NCBI RefSeq assembly: GCF_011777495.1
Contig: NZ_JAATJS010000002.1
Span: 620,001-684,000 of the forward strand
Direction: 5' to 3'
From: Microvirga terricola
GTDB taxonomy: Bacteria > Pseudomonadota > Alphaproteobacteria > Rhizobiales > Beijerinckiaceae
DNA length: 64,000 bases
Shown here: positions 58,904-64,000 of the stretch, piece after piece
Numbering within the stretch: position 1 is the first letter of the stretch
Layout: each line of letters begins with the position of its first letter
The notes under the pieces: model-generated
Databases searched by the model: none
The model's input: the letters and a program-made list of their open reading frames with translations, nothing else
Told to the model about the DNA's origin: nothing
Program-made: the position numbers and the translations under genes

Positions 58904-59353
58904 TTAGTGCCCGGTTTCTTTCTCGGTCTCCGGCGCTCCGGGCGCGGTAAAGACCCAGCTGATCCCGCTCCGATCCTGCGGAGTGAGATAGATGTGCCCG
59001 TCCGTGATCTTCTCCACTGTGCAGGGATAAGCCCGCCGATCGCCGGGAGGGCGATAGATGACGGTCGCGCCGACTTCGATGTTGTCCGAAGGGGTCAGAA
59101 GCGCTGGCGAGTCCACTTTCTGGTCAAAAGATCGCTTTTCTGGCGCGGAGGGAGTCGGCTCGCCCGTCTTCTCAGCCCGGTAGCGGTCGAGAGCTGCGAT
59201 GGCCGCCCGCGCCCGATCCCGATAGCGCTCGTGAACGACACGGAGAACGGGGCCCTGCTCGCGGCCGGGATACCAGGTCGTTCCTCCGAGCTTTGCAAGT
59301 TCTTCCGCGACGACCTCGACCTCAGCTTCATCCATTTGGTGTCTATCCTCCAT
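58904..59353 (-). CDS. Hypothetical protein
   Basis: A 149-residue protein of no recognised family. The first ~55 residues are acidic/helical (EAEVEVVAEELAKLGGTTW). The middle (about 60-85) is Pro/Ser-rich linker. The last ~55 residues form a beta-rich segment (GATVIYRPPGDRRAYPCTV, DGHIYLTPQD). A small SH3-like or Tudor-like C-terminal domain is possible but not shown. It faces the diguanylate cyclase end on the other strand. Confidence 0.6.
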   Translation of the reverse strand: MEDRHQMDEAEVEVVAEELAKLGGTTWYPGREQGPVLRVVHERYRDRARAAIAALDRYRAEKTGEPTPSAPEKRSFDQKVDSPALLTPSDNIEVGATVIYRPPGDRRAYPCTVEKITDGHIYLTPQDRSGISWVFTAPGAPETEKETGH

Positions 59354-59662
59354 CGCCTCGAAAAGTCACAGGCTGGCACCTGTCTAGCCCGGCTCCATTG
59401 CGCGAGGGTGTCACTAATTCTTAGTAGGTACCACTATATAACTTAAAGTTAAGTAAGAAAAAATCAGAGTCACGAGGTTCCGCAAGTCTCATATCACGAT
59501 TGCGGTATCTATAAGTTCTTGCCGTTTGATTTTTGATATTTGATAATGTTACTTAAGAGAGTGCCGTGCGGAATCAAGTGGCGGAGTCGAATTTTGCTCC
59601 GTCCCGGTATGACAACGTCACCTTGAAGCTGCCTGCGACGCAGATTGTCGTAGCGCTGGCGC
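59354..59662. other. AT-rich intergenic region
   Basis: This 309-base spacer separates the hypothetical gene from the GreA-family gene and is clearly AT-richer than its surroundings. It contains the palindrome ACTTAA-AG-TTAAGT (59441-59454), next to TATATA, and another ACTTAAG at about 59552. The promoter of the hypothetical gene on the minus strand is expected here. No gene is convincing. Confidence 0.4.
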
Positions 59663-60130
59663 TCACTCAATCTTGATGATCTTCGCCTCGCCATGGGTCA
59701 GAGGCACCATGTCGCCGACCTCCTTGCCCATCAGCGCTCGTGCGAGGGGGGAGACGTAAGGAATGGTGCCCCGCGCAGGGTCGGCCTCGTCCTCTCCGAC
59801 AATTCGGTAGGTTTGCCTGCGCCCGTCGTCGCGCTCGAAGGTGACGCGCGATCCGAAGCGGACATGCGAGGTATCGGGCGAGGGGGGAATGACCTCCGCC
59901 GAGGACTTGCGATGCGACCAGTAACGCAAGTCCCGCGAGACGCGAGATATCTCGGCCCGGTCCTCGACCTTCTGCGCTTCGGCCAGGCGCAGCCTCAAGG
60001 CTTCGATCTCATGGTTGATCCAGATAGAGCCTTCCGGGGTTACAAGATTGGCGTGAGGGCTGATCGGCCGGTCCGGCAGGTCCTCATAGGCTTCACCGCC
60101 TTCGGCTTCGCGAACAAAGGCACCACTCAT
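59663..60130 (-). CDS. GreA/GreB-family elongation factor-like protein
   Basis: The 155-residue protein has an N-terminal helical region (EIEALRLRLAEAQKVEDRAEISRVSRDLRYW, about 40-71) and a C-terminal FKBP-like GreA/GreB domain (GSRVTFERDDGRRQTYRIVGEDEADP ... ISPLARALMGKEVGD-type ending, here VSPLARALMGKEVGDMV). The coiled-coil is shorter than in GreA, so it may be a Gre paralogue or Rnk-like protein that binds the RNA polymerase secondary channel rather than a true cleavage factor. Confidence 0.85.
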   Translation of the reverse strand: MSGAFVREAEGGEAYEDLPDRPISPHANLVTPEGSIWINHEIEALRLRLAEAQKVEDRAEISRVSRDLRYWSHRKSSAEVIPPSPDTSHVRFGSRVTFERDDGRRQTYRIVGEDEADPARGTIPYVSPLARALMGKEVGDMVPLTHGEAKIIKIE

Positions 60131-60184
60131 CGATCATCCTCCGCATATTGAAGGATAAACGATTTTGCCACGGCCTTGGTTCGA

Positions 60185-61306
60185 TCAGTTTCGCTTGCCC
60201 TGGCGAAGGCGTCCGACGATGCCGCCGGGGAAGGCGTAAACGCTGATGACGAACAGCGCGCCGAGCCACAGAAGCCAGCGATCCGGGTGGATGAGGTTGG
60301 GCAGGAGCGGAATGCCCGCCAGCGCCTTGCTGCCGGCCTCCATGAGCACCTGCAGATAGCTCTGGGCGAGCACGAAGAGCGCTGCCCCGATGATGGCGCC
60401 ATACATGGTGCCCATGCCGCCGATCACCACCATGAGCAGGATGTCGATCATGATCGCGAAGGAGAGCGTGGTGTCCGGTCCGTTGTAGCGGAGCCAGAGG
60501 GCCAGCAGCGCGCCTGCGACCGTCGCGGCGAGCGCCGAGATAACGGAGGCGGCGGTGCGGTAGGCTACCACCCGGTAGCCGAGCGCCTCGGCGCGGAACT
60601 CGTTCTCTCGGATCGCCTGCAACACGCGCCCGAAGGGCGAGTTCACGATGCGCAGCATGAGCAGGAACATGCCCATCGCGACAAAGAAGAGGAGATAGTA
60701 GGCAACGATGCGCCCGTTGATCATGACGCCGAAAACCGGCTCCGCGAACGGGCGGAAGGCGGGGCGCAGGGCATAAGGCAGCTGGAAGGACAATCCGTCC
60801 TCGCCGCCGGTGATGCCCGACATCTGCGAGGCCAGAACCGCCATGGCGGAAGCGACGGCCAGCGTGATCATGGAAAAGAAGATCGCCCGCACGCGCAGGG
60901 ACAACAGGCCGATGGCAATGGCAAGGATTGCCGAAGTGCACAGCGCCGCGACAAGGCCGATGGCGGCAGAGCCCCAATCGGCCCCGAGCTTTTCCAGGCC
61001 GATGGCGATGCCATAGCCGCCGATGCCGAAGAACATGGTGTGGGCGAAGGAGACGATGCCCGAATATCCGAGCAGCAGGTCATAGCTCGCGACCAGCACG
61101 ATGAAGACGCAGATCTTCGCCGCCGTGCTCAACGGCTGGCTGCCCGAAAAGAGGAAGGGCGTCAGCGCCAGAACCAGAACGATGGCGATGAGAATGAACG
61201 ACAGCGCGCGGGAGCGCGGCATGTCGGAAGAGAGGAGGCCGGCGAGAAGCCCGCCGCGCGGGCGGGCTTCATCGAAGGATGCGGGGATGGCGGGAGTCGC
61301 GGTCAT
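60185..61306 (-). CDS. livM: Branched-chain amino acid ABC transporter permease LivM-type
   Basis: The 373-residue permease has about ten membrane helices and the BPD_transp_2 motif (YDLLLGYSGIVSFAHTMFFGIGGY). From the ATG at 61306 it overlaps livH by 4 bases; the frame is open further upstream but is antisense-like there. It is the second permease of a five-part importer (H, M, G, F and a binding protein). Confidence 0.93.
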   Translation of the reverse strand: MTATPAIPASFDEARPRGGLLAGLLSSDMPRSRALSFILIAIVLVLALTPFLFSGSQPLSTAAKICVFIVLVASYDLLLGYSGIVSFAHTMFFGIGGYGIAIGLEKLGADWGSAAIGLVAALCTSAILAIAIGLLSLRVRAIFFSMITLAVASAMAVLASQMSGITGGEDGLSFQLPYALRPAFRPFAEPVFGVMINGRIVAYYLLFFVAMGMFLLMLRIVNSPFGRVLQAIRENEFRAEALGYRVVAYRTAASVISALAATVAGALLALWLRYNGPDTTLSFAIMIDILLMVVIGGMGTMYGAIIGAALFVLAQSYLQVLMEAGSKALAGIPLLPNLIHPDRWLLWLGALFVISVYAFPGGIVGRLRQGKRN

Positions 61307-62325
61307 CGGCGTGCTACCGGAAAGAGACCCTGCGGGCGCCAGATCAGCACCAGGGCCATAACGAGGATGTTGGAGATCAGGGCCAGTTTGGGCGCGAGGA
61401 AGCCGACATAGTTGGCGACGAGGGCAACGAGGATCGAGCCCACGAAGCAGCCGCCGACGGAGCCGAGCCCGCCGATGATGATGACGATGAAGACGAGAAC
61501 CATCACTTCCATGCCCATGCCGGCGGTGAGCGTCTGGCGATAGAACGCCCACATGACGCCGCCGAGGCCTGCAAGGGCGGAACCCGCCACGAACACGCTG
61601 ACGAACAGGCGACGGATGCGGTAGCCCAAAGCCTCGACCATCTCAGGGTTCTCGACGCCCGCGCGGATCAGAAGACCGATGCGCGTGCGGTTGAGCAGCA
61701 GCTGCATCCCGAGGAACACCAGGAGGCCGATGCCGACGGCGACCACGCGATAGCGCTCCATGACGATGTCGCCGATCACGAACGCGCCGCGTAAGGTCTC
61801 GGGGAGGCGGATCGGGATGGGCGAGGCGCCCCAAAGGGCGTGGATCGCCTGCTCGGTCACGATCAGGCCGCCCATGGTGACCAGAATCTGTTTCAGATGG
61901 CTGCCATAGACCGGGCGGACGATGACCCGCTCGAAAACCGCGCCGACGATGCCGGTCACCGCCATGGCGGTCACGATGCACAGGAGAAGCAACGCGAGAT
62001 TGAGACCGACGGAATCCGCCGCGCCCCATCCGGCAAGTGGTCCAAGCACGAGGAGCGTGGCGTAGGCGCCGAGCGAGATGAACACGCCGTGGCCGAAATT
62101 GATGATGTCCATCAGGCCGAAGACGAGGGTGAGGCCGGAAGCCATGAGAAAGATCATCATGCCCATGGCAAGCCCGGCGACGGTCAGCGTGACCCAGGCC
62201 GAGGGAGAGCCGATGAAGGGCAGGGCGAGAAGCGCAAGCGCCGGCACGAGGGCCAGCGGCATCCAATCCGTCTTGGTGCGCGGTAACTCGGTCGGAGCGG
62301 TGGTTTCAGCGGTGATGTCGGTCAT
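61303..62325 (-). CDS. livH: Branched-chain amino acid ABC transporter permease LivH-type
   Basis: The 340-residue permease carries the LivH signature SGLTLVFGLMDIINFGHGVFISLGAY near 63-88 and GLLIRAGVENPEMVEALG in the cytoplasmic coupling loop. Its start overlaps the stop of livF by 4 bases and its end overlaps livM, so all four cytoplasmic/membrane genes are translationally linked. The substrate may be a branched-chain amino acid or a related amide; the binding protein is incomplete here. Confidence 0.93.
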   Translation of the reverse strand: MTDITAETTAPTELPRTKTDWMPLALVPALALLALPFIGSPSAWVTLTVAGLAMGMMIFLMASGLTLVFGLMDIINFGHGVFISLGAYATLLVLGPLAGWGAADSVGLNLALLLLCIVTAMAVTGIVGAVFERVIVRPVYGSHLKQILVTMGGLIVTEQAIHALWGASPIPIRLPETLRGAFVIGDIVMERYRVVAVGIGLLVFLGMQLLLNRTRIGLLIRAGVENPEMVEALGYRIRRLFVSVFVAGSALAGLGGVMWAFYRQTLTAGMGMEVMVLVFIVIIIGGLGSVGGCFVGSILVALVANYVGFLAPKLALISNILVMALVLIWRPQGLFPVARR

Positions 62326-63047
62326 TGGTGGGCATCCAGGCTGAGGCCGAGCAGGCGTTGTTGCAGGGCTTGATCGGCCACGAGGTCGCTCATGGCGCCC
62401 GAGTGCACGATGCGCCCGTCATCCATCACCAGCACATTGTCGCCGAGCGCTGAAGCCGCGTAAAAGTTCTGCTCCACGAGCAGGATCGTTTCGCCCGCTT
62501 CTTTCAGTGCGCGGAACGCCTCGATCATGCTGCGCACCATCACAGGTGCGAGGCCCTTGGTCGGCTCGTCGACGAGGAGCAGGCGGCGCGGCTCCGCGAT
62601 GGCGCGGGCAATCGCAAGCATCTGCTTCTGGCCGCCGGAGAGATTGCCCGCGGGCAGGTTCCAGAACCGCTTGAGGGCGGGAAAGAGGCCGAGCATCCAG
62701 TCGAGCCGCGCACTGTCCACCGGGCCGCTGCGGGCGGCAAGCACGATGTTCTCGCGCACCGTGAGATCGGTGAAGATCGCCATGGATTCCGGCACATAGG
62801 CAATGCCGCCCTGCGCGACGCTGGGCGTCGAGCATCGCGTGATGTCGCGCCCATCAAAACGAATGCTGCCGGAAGAGGCCCGCCACAATCCCATGATCGT
62901 GCGCAACGTCGTGGTCTTGCCTGCGCCGTTGCGGCCGAGAAGCATGGTCAATTGGCCCGCGGGGATATCGCAGGTCACGCCGTGCAGGATGTGATAGGGC
63001 CCGATATGGGTGTGAACGTCTTGCAATCGGAGAAGCGGCTCGCTCAC
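62322..63047 (-). CDS. livF: Branched-chain amino acid ABC transporter ATPase LivF-type
   Basis: The 241-residue ATPase has Walker A GRNGAGKTT at 38-46, signature LSGGQKQMLAIARAI and Walker B LLLVDEPTKGLAP. The sequence VEQNFYAASALGDNVLVMDDG matches the LivF group. It lies between livG and livH with 4-base overlaps on both sides. Confidence 0.93.
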   Translation of the reverse strand: MSEPLLRLQDVHTHIGPYHILHGVTCDIPAGQLTMLLGRNGAGKTTTLRTIMGLWRASSGSIRFDGRDITRCSTPSVAQGGIAYVPESMAIFTDLTVRENIVLAARSGPVDSARLDWMLGLFPALKRFWNLPAGNLSGGQKQMLAIARAIAEPRRLLLVDEPTKGLAPVMVRSMIEAFRALKEAGETILLVEQNFYAASALGDNVLVMDDGRIVHSGAMSDLVADQALQQRLLGLSLDAHQ

Positions 63048-63817
63048 GGGCGCACCTCCACGCCGAGATAGGCTTCCTGCACGACAGGCGACGCGATCAC
63101 GGTTGCAGGATCGCCATCGGCCACAAGCGTGCCGTTGTGCAGCACGACGATGCGGTCGGCGAGCGAGCGCACCACGTCCATCTTGTGCTCCACGAGAAGC
63201 ACGGTCGCGTCGCCGCGCTGCTTGATGTCATGAATCAGTTCGAGCACGGTCGGCACTTCATCGACGCTCATGCCGGCTGTCGGCTCGTCGAACATGAATA
63301 CCTTCGGCTCCATGGCGATGAGCAACGCCACTTCGAGCTTGCGCTGATCGCCGTGCGAAAGGGTTTTCGGAGCCACATGGCGCTTGTCGGCCAGGCGCAC
63401 GCGCTCGAGGATCGCTTCCGCCTTCTCGATCAGATCGCGGCGGCTGTTCCACACCTTGAAGAGGGACCAGCCTGCATCCGCGCGGCTTTGCACCGCAAGA
63501 CGCACGTTTTCCAGCGCGGTCAATTGCGGAAAGAGATTGGTCAATTGGAAGGCGCGACCCAGCCCGCGATGGGCGCGGGCGGACGGCGCGAGGTTCGTGA
63601 CGTCCTCGCCTTCCACTAGCACCTCTCCCGCGCTCGCGCGCAGCTGCCCGGAAACGAGGTTGAAATAGGTTGTCTTGCCGGCCCCGTTCGGCCCGACGAT
63701 GGCCGTCAGGGTGCCGGGCGAAAAGCGGCAGGAAACGTTGTTGACGGCCACATGGCCGCCAAACCGAATGGTAAGCCCGCGCGTTTCCAGCGCGGGCGTT
63801 GTCGTTTTCTGAGTCAC
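63044..63817 (-). CDS. livG: Branched-chain amino acid ABC transporter ATPase LivG-type
   Basis: The 257-residue ATPase has Walker A GPNGAGKTT at 42-50, the LivG-style signature LSHGDQRKLEVALLIA and Walker B FMFDEPTAGMSV. It overlaps livF by 4 bases and starts 9 bases after the end of the binding-protein gene, so the whole set is one operon. Confidence 0.93.
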   Translation of the reverse strand: MTQKTTTPALETRGLTIRFGGHVAVNNVSCRFSPGTLTAIVGPNGAGKTTYFNLVSGQLRASAGEVLVEGEDVTNLAPSARAHRGLGRAFQLTNLFPQLTALENVRLAVQSRADAGWSLFKVWNSRRDLIEKAEAILERVRLADKRHVAPKTLSHGDQRKLEVALLIAMEPKVFMFDEPTAGMSVDEVPTVLELIHDIKQRGDATVLLVEHKMDVVRSLADRIVVLHNGTLVADGDPATVIASPVVQEAYLGVEVRP

Positions 63818-63826
63818 GGTGTCAGA

Positions 63827-64000
63827 TCAGCGCTTGTTCCGAACCGGGATCGGCATCTTGTCGGCCGGGATGGTGTTGACGAGATCGAGCAGGTCGTTCG
63901 CGTCCTTGCCATCAGCCTTCACTTTGAAGTGATACATGGCCTGCAGCGCCTGGTGATCTTCCTTGCGGAAGGTCATCGTGCCCTTCGGCGTCTCGAAGCT
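63827..64000 (-). CDS. ABC transporter substrate-binding protein (3' end only)
   Basis: The last 57 codons of a minus-strand gene whose 5' part lies beyond the window. The C-terminus reads SFETPKGTMTFRKEDHQALQ and ends IPADKMPIPVRNKR. GTMTFRKEDHQ matches the C-terminal lobe of Peripla_BP_6-type binding proteins used with Liv transporters. It precedes livG by 9 bases and is presumably the first gene of the operon. Confidence 0.8.
   Translation of the reverse strand, partial: SFETPKGTMTFRKEDHQALQAMYHFKVKADGKDANDLLDLVNTIPADKMPIPVRNKR

Overview
The window looks like ordinary chromosome from a GC-rich alphaproteobacterium, most likely of the order Hyphomicrobiales (Rhizobiales). The evidence is a circularly permuted two-piece tmRNA with tag [12 protein letters not shown] next to an alpha-type sspB, the ftsA-ftsZ-lpxC-bamD-recN-ligA order, the fumC-DUF4169-ribbon-helix-helix cluster, and dispersed repeats typical of that order (core GTGGACACCGGTT; TCATCCCCGGG type). 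I cannot name the genus from sequence alone.

Layout. 1-9 kb: division, envelope and DNA-maintenance block (ftsA end, ftsZ, lpxC, bamD, recN, ligA). 9-13 kb: AraC regulator with AzlCD exporter, then an M24 aminopeptidase. 13-21.6 kb: two tiny ORFs, prmA, a membrane diguanylate cyclase, pcrA/uvrD, a small secreted protein, a thioesterase and a FAD-linked D-lactate/glycolate-type dehydrogenase. 21.7-29.4 kb: AsmA-like protein, fumC cluster and a PAS hybrid histidine kinase. 29.5-37 kb: sspB, ssrA (tmRNA), thyA, folA, hflKC, DUF2065 and a DegP-type protease. 37-45 kb: serB, miaA, an RMD1-family protein, then ilvB, ilvN and ilvC with a leader-peptide attenuator before ilvB. 45-50 kb: dedA, pdxY-phzF-nudix, and leuA behind a leucine-rich leader peptide. 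50.4-53.7 kb: an AT-richer two-gene island, described below. 54-60 kb: XRE regulator, Lrp with phhA, tRNA-Lys(CTT), ArsR with SRPBCC, a second diguanylate cyclase and a GreA-family protein. 60-64 kb: a Liv-type amino-acid ABC transporter that runs off the end.

The most unusual segment is 50,375-53,685. A 784-residue protein combines a PD-(D/E)XK nuclease-like region, a DndB-type DGQHR motif and a C-terminal HEPN-like RxxxxH motif. It is translationally coupled (ATGA) to a Dam-family DNA adenine methylase. A perfect alphaproteobacterial LexA box lies upstream. This looks like a compact DNA-modification/defence module with possible SOS control; I do not recognise it as a named system.

Branched-chain amino acids recur across the window: AzlCD export, Liv import, and ilvB and leuA both behind attenuator-like leaders. 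Protein quality control also clusters (ssrA, sspB, hflKC, degP). No CRISPR array, rRNA, integrase or transposase was seen.
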